DNA of 6,277 nt from Nocardioides sp. (GTDB lineage Bacteria > Actinomycetota > Actinomycetes > Propionibacteriales > Nocardioidaceae): contig JAKFXV010000065.1 in assembly GCA_021731205.1 (NCBI GenBank), forward strand, positions 1 to 6,277, in the 5' to 3' direction. A program made the translations under genes and the position numbers. Below are positions 1 to 5,594 of the stretch, one piece after another. The notes beneath the pieces were generated by a model that worked only from the letters and a program-made list of their open reading frames with translations, was not told the DNA's origin and ran no database searches. Position 1 is the stretch's first letter. Each line of letters begins with the position of its first letter.

Positions 1-1163
1 CACTGTGCGTTCACGCCGATGGCACGATTGGCGAGGGGTACGGACGTGCGCCGAAGAGCGGGGTCGCGAGCGCTGCCCCCGACATCGAGCTCCGAGCGGC
101 CGAGGACCGTCTCCTCTGCTACCGCAAGTACGCAACTGACCTGCCTCCTAGTGGCGGCATCCCGACTCTGACGCCCGAGGTCGAGCTCCGGCGCCGGCAA
201 ACGGCGGACACCGCCTGGCTCGAGACCCTCATCAAACGTGGGCAGCTGTCGGTCGGCGATCGAGTCCCTTTCCAAAACCACCTCGACGTGGCCAAGCTCT
301 TCGGGCGCGACTACAAGGGGCACCAGTCCGCGACCATCCGTCTCGATGACTTCACCGAGATCTGGTTCCCGAAGATGTACCCAAACGGCGACTGGGACAA
401 CACCCTGACGTCGGACGGCAGGACCATCACGATGCGCCACGTCCCCGGCGGCAAGTACGGCACCGTCATGGACACCCAACCAATCCGTCACTACGTCATC
501 ACCTTCGGCCACATCAAACCGTCGACTGGACCCCGCTACTACGAGTTCCTCGGGGTCTTCGAGGGCGCTCCTCACTTGTCCGACTCGACCAAGTGGGTCC
601 ACCAGCCCGTCTCGGACTCCGTGACCTTCGATGGCGCGGGTGACTTCTCTTTCGAGCCTACGAGAACGAGGCCCGTCCAAGACGACCAAGCGGCCGAGGC
701 AGCAGACACCGACCCGAAGATCATGGCCGAGGCGCAAGAGCAACTCGACCAGGGTGAGTTTGCGGTCGAAGATCAGCTCGGCACTGCCAAGTCACGCGGC
801 AGCTACCAAGCAGTCTTCGCGAAGCGAGTGAAGGACAACTACGGCTGGGAGTGCGCGGTCACAGGCATCAAGACCAAAGCCTTCCTCGTTGCCTCACACA
901 TCGTGCCTTGGAGTGTCGGCAAGGAGATCCGTCTCGATCCGACCAACGGCATCTGCCTGTCGACCTTCGTTGACCGAGCGTTCGACGCCGGCTATCTCGC
1001 CATCACCCCCGGAGGGCGCACAGCTGTGCGGTGGGAGAAGGTGGTCGACGATCCGATCCTCAAGTTAGAACTGTCCAAGATCGATGACGTCGAGCTGGTC
1101 AAACCGACCTCCGATCCTCCCGATCCCGCCAAGCTGGCGAGGCGGATGGAGCTCGGCTACTGA
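1..1163 (+). CDS. HNH endonuclease (HNH_2 type), 5' partial
   Basis: The frame is open from base 3 to the TGA at 1161-1163, giving 386 visible residues. A GTG at 288 (residue 96) is only an internal candidate, and the reading upstream of it looks equally coding, so I treat the gene as running off the left edge. The C-terminal third (about residues 268-335) carries an HNH_2-like nuclease: Cys284 followed by VTG, then ASHIVPW (His299), then TNGICLS (Asn315) and a DRAFD motif (324-328). Residues about 110-220 form a beta-rich region with a YYEFLGVF stretch near 180; it may be the DNA- or modified-base-recognition part, but I cannot name its family. An acidic linker joins the two. Proteins of this layout are often restriction enzymes, including modification-dependent ones; that role is inference. 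Three sampled lines are 57-60% GC against 67-70% in the right-hand operon, and a TTA leucine codon sits at 1065-1067, both suggesting transfer. Confidence 0.88.
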   Translation, partial: LCVHADGTIGEGYGRAPKSGVASAAPDIELRAAEDRLLCYRKYATDLPPSGGIPTLTPEVELRRRQTADTAWLETLIKRGQLSVGDRVPFQNHLDVAKLFGRDYKGHQSATIRLDDFTEIWFPKMYPNGDWDNTLTSDGRTITMRHVPGGKYGTVMDTQPIRHYVITFGHIKPSTGPRYYEFLGVFEGAPHLSDSTKWVHQPVSDSVTFDGAGDFSFEPTRTRPVQDDQAAEAADTDPKIMAEAQEQLDQGEFAVEDQLGTAKSRGSYQAVFAKRVKDNYGWECAVTGIKTKAFLVASHIVPWSVGKEIRLDPTNGICLSTFVDRAFDAGYLAITPGGRTAVRWEKVVDDPILKLELSKIDDVELVKPTSDPPDPAKLARRMELGY

Positions 1164-1170
1164 CCCTCCC

Positions 1171-1303
1171 AAGTACCGCAGAAATGCCGCAGGAGATCCG
1201 TCACGAGCCAACTTGTCGTAGTACGTACCAACCACGACATCCGGCGTTTGCCCAGGTCAGCGGGCCCTTTCAATACCGCACAACACCAGCCAATACCGCA
1301 GGA
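1171..1303 (+). repeat. Four copies of an AATACCGCA-like short repeat
   Basis: The ten-base word CAATACCGCA occurs exactly at 1271-1280 and 1291-1300, a 20-base period. Close variants lie just after the HNH stop codon: AAGTACCGCA at 1171-1180 and AAATGCCGCA at 1183-1192 or so. The second and fourth copies share the extension CCGCAGGA (1187-1194 and 1296-1303). There are too few copies and too irregular a spacing for a CRISPR array. They could be binding sites for a regulator or recombinase, or remnants of duplicated DNA. Confidence 0.5.
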
Positions 1304-1326
1304 ATACAACGAGCTCTACTACGACA
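1214..1326. repeat. Nine-base inverted repeat TGTCGTAGT / ACTACGACA
   Basis: TGTCGTAGT at 1214-1222 is matched exactly in reverse complement by ACTACGACA at 1318-1326. The 95-base gap makes a simple RNA hairpin unlikely. The left arm overlaps an eight-base palindrome GTACGTAC (1221-1228). It may be part of the same set of repeats as the neighbouring elements, or chance. Confidence 0.4.
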
Positions 1327-1392
1327 TCTGACAGACGACGTAGCCCCGAAAGGGCCTCTGACCTGCGTGTTTGCAGTGTCAGGCGCCCTTTC
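1253..1392. repeat. Three-copy diverged repeat, consensus CAGGTCAGNGGCCCTTTC
   Basis: Copy A is at 1253-1271 on + (CAGGTCAGCGGGCCCTTTC). Copy B is at 1348-1365 on - (CAGGTCAGAGGCCCTTTC); A and B differ only at a two-for-one base change in the middle. Copy C is at 1374-1392 on + (CAGTGTCAGGCGCCCTTTC). Copies A and C are also both preceded by GTTTGC. Copies B and C face each other and form the inner arms of the hairpin at 1336-1401, while copy A stands alone without a facing partner. Confidence 0.6.
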
Positions 1393-1401
1393 GCTACGTC
1401 G
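1336..1401. repeat. Long imperfect hairpin, possible bidirectional terminator
   Basis: Pairing from outside inwards: CGACGTAGC (1336-1344) with GCTACGTCG (1393-1401), 9 bp; a three-base bulge (1345-1347); GAAAGGGC (1348-1355) with GCCCTTTC (1385-1392), 8 bp; a two-by-two internal loop; CTGAC (1358-1362) with GTCAG (1378-1382), 5 bp; one bulged T at 1377; CTGC (1363-1366) with GCAG (1373-1376), 4 bp; and a six-base loop. That is 26 pairs in 66 bases. The inner part, with AAA on one side and TTT on the other, resembles a bidirectional terminator, but no longer T tract follows and it lies about 170 bases past the HNH stop. It could equally be a folded recombination site or an element remnant. 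Confidence 0.65.
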
Positions 1402-1412
1402 CCAGAGACCTA

Positions 1413-1434
1413 CCTGCCGAAGCGAAACGGCAGG
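1413..1434. repeat. Small perfect hairpin, 7-bp stem
   Basis: CCTGCCG (1413-1419) pairs exactly with CGGCAGG (1428-1434) around an eight-base A-rich loop (AAGCGAAA). It sits 11 bases after the long hairpin. No T tract follows, so a terminator role is not supported by sequence. It may be structured RNA or part of the repeat cluster. Confidence 0.4.
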
Positions 1435-1716
1435 CGATCGCTGGCTTGCCTTCATCGCCAATGGACATCCTGGTCAGTCCTCCATTCGCGACGGAGGGAC
1501 GCCCGCCGAACTGTCCGATCAACTGGCCCAGTGCCCGGCTCAGGTCCGCAACGGCGTGTGGGAGGTGCCACCACCGCCAGGATCTAGTAGTCCTCCACGG
1601 CGCACCTGGTCTGTGAGCGATCGAGCCGATGTCTTGCCTCACTCCGCTCGTTGCTCCGACACTCGTAGCATGATGCAGAACGGTCGGAACCATGCGTACG
1701 GCCCGGCCGGTCTCGC

Positions 1717-2787
1717 ATGAGCGCCGGCGAGGTGGTGATCGGACTCATCTCGGCTCCCGGCACGGCCGCCGAGGTCGCGGCGAATCTCGCCGACGATCTG
1801 CGTGCGGAGTTGAGTGCGCAGCTGCCCGCCGTCCAGTGGCGGGTCTCAACGGTGATCGACGTGCTCGTCGACCCCCCTGCCGAGGACGCCGCCCTCGTCG
1901 CGGCGGCGAGGGAGCGGCTCCTGAGGGAGGCCTGGGATCTGGTTGTCTGCCTCACGGATCTGCCGCTCAGGGCTCGGCGGCGGCCGGTCGTGGCACATGC
2001 CAGCCCAGTCCACGGAGTGGCTGTCGTGAGCCTGCCTGCGCTCGGCGCCGTCGGATTGCGCCGACGCGCCCGTGACGCGGTCGTGGGGCTCGTGCGCACC
2101 CTGCTCGGCGACGCGGACGAGCACGCGCAGTCCCACTCCGTTGCCCGTCTGGGGCGTCGTGCCCGCGAGCTCGGCAGCCAGCAGGAGGAGAGCGACGGCA
2201 GCGTGATGTTCACCGCAAAAGTCCTGAGCGGGAACGTGCGACTACTCGTCGGAATGATCCGGGCCAATCAGCCGTGGCGGCTCGCGATCGGGCTCTCGAA
2301 AGCACTGACCGCCGCGCTGGCAACCGGAGTCTTCGCGCTCGTCACGCCCGACATCTGGCAGTTGGGCGACGCGCTCACGTGGATGAGACTTTCCGTGATC
2401 GGAGCGGGCTCCGTCGCGGCCATCACTGCCGCGCTGATCGTCGGAGCGGGCCTCTGGGAGCAGGGGTCGAACCCCGCCGGTCGAAAGCAGGTGACGCTGT
2501 TCAACCTGGCCACGACGGGAACGGTCGTTCTAGGTGTGCTCTTCCTCTACGCGGTGCTCCTTCTGCTCGCGATGCTGACCACCCCGGTCCTGGTGCCTGC
2601 GCAGCTGCTCGAGGAGAGCATCGGGCATGTGGCTGGAGTTGACGACTACATGAAGCTGGCGCTGCTTGCCAGCGCCCTCGCGACGCTGGGCGGAGCGCTC
2701 GGTGCGGGTCTGGAGAGCGACGAAGCGGTCCGGGCCGCCGCCTACACTTACCGGCAGGAGTCGGGTGAGGTGCTAGCGAAGGGATGA
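1717..2787 (+). CDS. Membrane protein with soluble N-terminal domain, four predicted TM helices
   Basis: The product has 356 residues. Residues 1-165 are soluble and alpha/beta-like: a hydrophobic first strand (VVIGLISAPG), a WRVSTVIDVLVDPP segment (41-54), WDLVVCLTDLPL (73-84) and a VAHASPVHGVAVVSLPALG stretch (92-110). Four hydrophobic helices follow at about 193-214, 225-247, 267-291 and 312-332, with a short charged tail. I have seen related actinobacterial membrane proteins given unreliable names from the N-terminal part; I do not assign an activity. The start at 1717 keeps the first strand intact, and an in-frame stop at 1666-1668 with no ATG or GTG between rules out a longer protein. 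No Shine-Dalgarno sequence precedes it, so initiation may be weak or unusual. Its 3' end overlaps the convergent 92-residue gene by 40 nt. The gene looks coding throughout and its GC content fits the host. Confidence 0.85.
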   Translation: MSAGEVVIGLISAPGTAAEVAANLADDLRAELSAQLPAVQWRVSTVIDVLVDPPAEDAALVAAARERLLREAWDLVVCLTDLPLRARRRPVVAHASPVHGVAVVSLPALGAVGLRRRARDAVVGLVRTLLGDADEHAQSHSVARLGRRARELGSQQEESDGSVMFTAKVLSGNVRLLVGMIRANQPWRLAIGLSKALTAALATGVFALVTPDIWQLGDALTWMRLSVIGAGSVAAITAALIVGAGLWEQGSNPAGRKQVTLFNLATTGTVVLGVLFLYAVLLLLAMLTTPVLVPAQLLEESIGHVAGVDDYMKLALLASALATLGGALGAGLESDEAVRAAAYTYRQESGEVLAKG

Positions 2788-3026
2788 GCGGTGCGCCCCT
2801 CCGGATACTCGACCAGACGGGCATGGTGCGGCCTGATCCGCGCCACGTTGTCGGCATAGTCGGACCATAAGTCGCCCGCAGGTGCCGCATAGGTGGCCTC
2901 GTCCGTGCTGATGACAACCAGGCCCCTGCTGAGGTCGAAGCCCACCGTTCGCACCCTGCTGTCGGGCGCGATGCCGATCTCCCGCACGAACCGTAGGACT
3001 CTGGCCTCTAGCTCGCGGGCCTTCAT
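2748..3026 (-). CDS. Unknown 92-residue protein, last gene of the - strand operon
   Basis: The ATG at 3026-3024 is preceded by AGGAGGT (3036-3030), though only three to four bases away, and the frame closes with TAA at 2750-2748. The N-terminal half looks like a real small fold: a charged helix (KARELEARVLRFVREIG), then strands VRTVGFDLSRGLVVIST (residues about 25-41), then a DLWSDYADNVARIRPHHARL stretch (52-71). The last 15 residues are polar and probably disordered. I do not recognise a family. There is no signal peptide or membrane segment. It lies 34 nt behind the flavin reductase gene on the same strand, so it is probably co-transcribed. Its final 40 nt overlap the convergent membrane-protein gene, leaving no room for a terminator between them. 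The overlapping frames in this interval have no such features. Confidence 0.72.
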   Translation of the reverse strand: MKARELEARVLRFVREIGIAPDSRVRTVGFDLSRGLVVISTDEATYAAPAGDLWSDYADNVARIRPHHARLVEYPEGRTAHPFASTSPDSCR

Positions 3027-3060
3027 CCCACCTCCTGCTCCCCACCAGAACCCTCGCCCG

Positions 3061-3654
3061 TCACAACACGGCGCCCGGGTCCTGTGGGCGTGGCAGGACT
3101 GTCAGGACCAAGCCCATGTAGGCGCGGAACTCGGCCATGTAGGCGCTCAGGAACTCCCGGGTGGCGTCGTCGGTGACCTCACCGTCGTGATGGAAGACGT
3201 CGGGGGAGTACTGGATGTAGGCCTCGGGTGAGGTCATCTGGCGGGCGTTGCAGAAGCTGAGCACGCCACGCAGGCTCTGTTGACCCAGGGCGGTGCCGAT
3301 CTGACCGATAGAAGCTCCGATCACTGCCGCCGGGATGTGGTCGAAGGAGTTCTTTCCCCATGGACGAGACGCCCAGTCGATCGCATTCTTCAACGCCCCG
3401 GGGATGGAGCGGTTGTACTCGGGGGCGACGAACAGTATCGCGTCGACGGCAGCGATCGCCGCCTTGAGTGCTCGGGCTTCGGGCGGGAAGTCGTTGTCGA
3501 AGTCCGGGCTGTACAGCGGCAGGTTGCCAATCGGAATCTCGCTGAACTCCAGGTCGTCTGGGGCCACCCGGATGAGTGCCTTCGACAGGATGCGGTTGAT
3601 CGACGTCGACGACAGGCTTCCGACGAAGTAGCCGACCTTGTAGGTGGTGGTCAT
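3061..3654 (-). CDS. NADPH-dependent FMN reductase-type flavoprotein
   Basis: The product has 197 residues, the usual size of the FMN_red family (flavodoxin-like fold). The FMN phosphate loop is GSLSSTSIN at 12-20, and the family signature PEYNRSIPGALKNAIDW is at 78-94, followed by a glycine-rich ASIGQIGT at 114-121. Members reduce flavins, quinones, chromate or azo compounds with NAD(P)H; the substrate cannot be read from sequence. It is cytosolic with no signal peptide. The start is fixed by AAGGAGG (3666-3660), five bases before the ATG. It lies 40 nt behind the thioredoxin-reductase-like fusion gene and 34 nt ahead of the small unknown gene, all on the same strand. A role in supplying or disposing of reducing equivalents during oxidative or electrophile stress fits the neighbours, but is inference. 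Confidence 0.93.
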   Translation of the reverse strand: MTTTYKVGYFVGSLSSTSINRILSKALIRVAPDDLEFSEIPIGNLPLYSPDFDNDFPPEARALKAAIAAVDAILFVAPEYNRSIPGALKNAIDWASRPWGKNSFDHIPAAVIGASIGQIGTALGQQSLRGVLSFCNARQMTSPEAYIQYSPDVFHHDGEVTDDATREFLSAYMAEFRAYMGLVLTVLPRPQDPGAVL

Positions 3655-3659
3655 GTGTT

Positions 3660-3666
3660 CCTCCTT
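3660..3666 (-). promoter_or_regulatory. Ribosome binding site of the FMN reductase gene
   Basis: AAGGAGG reads on the - strand with a five-base spacer to the ATG at 3654. It is a near-perfect Shine-Dalgarno sequence, stronger than most in this window, suggesting that the gene is translated efficiently on its own and not only by coupling to the gene upstream. Confidence 0.85.
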
Positions 3667-3694
3667 GTTTCGTGCCTTCCTGGCGGGCGGTCGC

Positions 3695-5359
3695 TCATCG
3701 ACGCTCCTCGGCTTCTAGGAACTCGTGGACCTGGCGGATCACGACCGAACCCTCGCCCACGGCGGAGGCGACGCGCTTGACCGACCCGCTGCGTACGTCG
3801 CCCACGGCGAAGACGCCCTCACGGCTGGTCTCGAACATCCCCTCGCGGCCGTCGGCGGTGCGCCCGGTGAGCACGTACCCCTTCGCGTCCAGCGGGAGCG
3901 CCCCCTGGAGCCAACCGGTGTGTGGGGCCGCTCCGATCAGCACGAACAGGGCTGTGGTCGGCACGCGGTGTCTCGCATCGGTGCGCAGATCACGCAGCAG
4001 CACCTCGGCGAGGACTTCGTCCCCGACGAGCTCGCACACCTCGCTGTCGCGCCAGACCCTGATGCGGGCCGACTGCTCGACGCGGTCGGCCAGGTAGCGG
4101 GACATGTCCCTGCCCAGGTCGTCGTGCCGGATCACCAGGTTGACCACCGGGGATCGACGGGCGAGGAAGCAGGCCGCCTGGCCCGCGGAGTTGCCGCCCC
4201 CAACGACGGTGACGGGATCCTGTCCGCACAGCCGCGCCTCGAACTCCGTCGCGGCGTAGTAGACGCTGCTGCCCTCGAGACGGTCCAGCCCCGGGACGTC
4301 GAGACGTTGGTAGCGCACACCCGTCGCGACGAGCACGGAGTGTGCGACCAGGTCGCCTCCGCCTGCCAGCCCCACCACGTGGTATCCGTCCGCCTGCGTG
4401 AGGGAGGTCGCTTCCCCGGGGATGCTGAACGCGGCCCCGAACTTGCGTGCCTGCACCACTGCGCGGTCGGCCAGCTCCGCCCCGCTGATGCCGGCCGGGA
4501 ACCCGAGGTAGTTCTCGATCTGGGACGACGTGGCGGCCTGTCCGCCTGTGGCGAGCGCGTCCAGGACCACCGTCGAGAGTCCCTCGGACGCCGCATAGAC
4601 CGCGGCGGCCAGGCCACCTGGGCCTGCGCCCACCACGACCAGGTCGTACGCCGCGCGGCTCGGCGCCGCTCGAAGGCCGAGCAGCTCGGCCAGCTCGGTG
4701 TTGCTGGGATTCAGCAGGACGGTCCGCCCCTTCCAGATCACGGCAGGCGTCTGATCCGACGGGATGTCGAAGGCCCGCAGGGTGACCTCCGCGTCGGGGT
4801 CCTCCTCGACGTCCTCCCAGCGGCACGGGATGCGATTGCGGCTCGCGAAGTCCCTCAGCCGGCGGGTGTCGGCCGAGAACCGCGAGCCGATGATCCGGAG
4901 GCCGGCGCCCAGCTCGGCGTGGATGCTGCGTCGGAGGATGAGGGCGCGCAGGATCAGGTCTCCGAGGGCCTGATCCTGGGTTACCGCCTCCCTGAGCCGG
5001 TCGTAGGTCACCTCGAGGACCGCCAGGTCGGTCTGGGCGACGGCGGTCACGTAGACCGCCTGGCCGGTCAGCATCGACAGGTCAGCGACGAAGCGACCCG
5101 GCCCGTGCACGGCGATCACTCGCGGCTTCCCTCCCGGGTGGTTCTCCTGGACGACCTGGACCTTGCCGTCCAGCAGGACGAACAGTGCGCAGTCGCGATC
5201 CCCCTCGCAGAACAGCAGAGCGCCCCTGGCGAGCCGCTTCCCCTCGCCGTAGCGCGAGAGCAGCAGGATCTGGTCCTCGGTGAGGCGGGGATAGGCACCC
5301 CGGTCGGGGGTCTCGGGCAGGTCGAGGACCTCGAGCTCAGACGAACCGGTCGTCGACAT
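3695..5359 (-). CDS. cNMP-binding / thioredoxin-like / thioredoxin-reductase-like fusion lacking CxxC
   Basis: The product has 554 residues from the ATG at 5359, chosen because GGAGGT lies six bases upstream and the longer open frame to 5476 only adds low-complexity Arg/Ser/Pro residues. Residues about 28-135 form a Crp/Fnr-type cyclic-nucleotide-binding domain. Residues about 154-230 form a thioredoxin/glutaredoxin-like fold in which the usual CxxC is SADT (162-165). Residues about 237-550 match thioredoxin reductase: FAD loop VVGAGPGGLAAA (242-253), TGGQAATSSQIENYLGFP (271-288), NAD(P) loop VVGGGNSAGQAA (385-396) and C-terminal FAD motif GVFAVGDVR (515-523). At the site of the catalytic CATC the sequence reads AATE (369-372); the five cysteines (51, 179, 378, 397, 442) form no CxxC. 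It is therefore probably an NAD(P)H/FAD oxidoreductase but not an ordinary thioredoxin reductase. No helix-turn-helix follows the cNMP domain, so ligand control would act on the enzyme itself (inference). Its start overlaps the zinc-finger gene by 23 nt. Confidence 0.93.
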   Translation of the reverse strand: MSTTGSSELEVLDLPETPDRGAYPRLTEDQILLLSRYGEGKRLARGALLFCEGDRDCALFVLLDGKVQVVQENHPGGKPRVIAVHGPGRFVADLSMLTGQAVYVTAVAQTDLAVLEVTYDRLREAVTQDQALGDLILRALILRRSIHAELGAGLRIIGSRFSADTRRLRDFASRNRIPCRWEDVEEDPDAEVTLRAFDIPSDQTPAVIWKGRTVLLNPSNTELAELLGLRAAPSRAAYDLVVVGAGPGGLAAAVYAASEGLSTVVLDALATGGQAATSSQIENYLGFPAGISGAELADRAVVQARKFGAAFSIPGEATSLTQADGYHVVGLAGGGDLVAHSVLVATGVRYQRLDVPGLDRLEGSSVYYAATEFEARLCGQDPVTVVGGGNSAGQAACFLARRSPVVNLVIRHDDLGRDMSRYLADRVEQSARIRVWRDSEVCELVGDEVLAEVLLRDLRTDARHRVPTTALFVLIGAAPHTGWLQGALPLDAKGYVLTGRTADGREGMFETSREGVFAVGDVRSGSVKRVASAVGEGSVVIRQVHEFLEAEERR

Positions 5360-5594
5360 AGCACCACCTCCAACTCTCCCCCGGCTCGATCGAACGCACG
5401 ATGACGTGGCCCGTCGTGGCGGCGTGGGCGCGCGCGTGCCGCATGGGGGACGAGTCGCAGCAGCCGACCTGGCCACAGGTCAAGCACTGGCGCAGGTGCA
5501 CCCACGGGGTGGAGAGCCGCAGGCACTCGGCGCACACCAGCCGGGTGGGTGGCGGCACCGGCCGGATGATTCCGAGGTGCGGGTCGGCGGCCAT
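5337..5594 (-). CDS. UBP-type zinc-finger protein
   Basis: The product has 85 residues and is almost wholly one UBP-type zinc finger (the domain of ubiquitin proteases and HDAC6). Candidate zinc ligands are Cys21/Cys24, Cys37/Cys40, Cys45 or Cys46, His53, His57 and His63, with Cys78 in the closing EPGESWRWCYVD motif (70-81). The family core HLRQCLTCGQVGCCDSSP is at 33-50. In eukaryotes this fold binds the C-terminal Gly-Gly of ubiquitin; actinobacteria lack ordinary ubiquitin, and the bacterial role is not established. The ATG at 5594 overlaps by one base the stop of the candidate small gene (TGATG); an in-frame GTG directly before it at 5597 is an alternative start. Its 3' end overlaps the fusion gene by 23 nt. 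This tight linkage argues for a shared job with the redox fusion, perhaps as a binding adaptor (inference). The frame's open extension to 5900 is only the antiparallel-free shadow of clpB and is not coding. Confidence 0.9.
   Translation of the reverse strand: MAADPHLGIIRPVPPPTRLVCAECLRLSTPWVHLRQCLTCGQVGCCDSSPMRHARAHAATTGHVIVRSIEPGESWRWCYVDDRFV
5366..5371 (-). promoter_or_regulatory. Ribosome binding site deciding the fusion gene's start
   Basis: GGAGGT on the - strand lies six bases before the ATG at 5359, inside the 3' end of the zinc-finger gene. It decides in favour of the 554-residue product over the frame's longer form beginning at 5476. The overlap of the two genes here suggests coupled translation. 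Confidence 0.75.

Larger units (their letters stand above)
1164..1716. other. 553-base gene-free, repeat-bearing interval
   Basis: This stretch lies between two same-strand genes. Reading frames through it lack recognisable domains and are rich in Cys, Ser, Arg and Pro in the way of non-coding high-GC DNA. Its left half (1171-1434) is crowded with short direct and inverted repeats, listed separately. In the right half (1435-1716) I see only a weak hairpin (1477-1500, 9-nt loop) and no convincing promoter. No tRNA, integrase or insertion-sequence end was recognised. It may be the edge of a region acquired with the HNH gene or the remains of a decayed element; this is inference. Confidence 0.6.

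Noticed and set aside
1171..1303. CRISPR array
   Set aside because: There are only four nine- to ten-base words with irregular spacing, no long repeat and no cas genes.
1336..1401. Integron attC site
   Set aside because: The hairpin is bulged, but the outer arms lack the GTTRRRY/RYYYAAC core ends and no integrase or cassette genes are visible.
1651..1671. Promoter for the membrane-protein gene (TTGCTC and TAGCAT)
   Set aside because: TAGCAT at 1666-1671 could be a -10 box, but the TTGCTC is only nine bases away and nothing fits at the normal distance.
1184..1720. 178-codon + strand frame whose stop overlaps the membrane-protein start as ATGA
   Set aside because: It runs through the hairpins and repeats, has no Shine-Dalgarno sequence, no domain and an unnatural Cys/Ser/Arg/Pro-rich composition. 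The ATGA overlap alone is not enough.
1584..2267. 227-codon - strand frame antisense to the membrane-protein gene
   Set aside because: Its Arg/Ser/Thr-rich composition is typical of a GC shadow, and the + strand frame has clear membrane helices.
2773..3045. 90-codon - strand frame overlapping the 92-residue gene
   Set aside because: Its Arg/Gly/Gln-rich, unstructured product contrasts with the well-formed 2748-3026 frame, which has a Shine-Dalgarno sequence.
3725..5404. 559-codon + strand frame antisense to the redox fusion gene
   Set aside because: It mirrors a strongly supported - strand gene; long antisense frames are usual in high-GC DNA, and its sequence has no recognisable motif.
5360..5476. 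Longer N-terminus for the redox fusion protein starting at 5476
   Set aside because: The added 39 residues are Arg/Pro/Ser-rich and lie wholly within the zinc-finger gene; the ATG at 5359 has a well-placed ribosome binding site.
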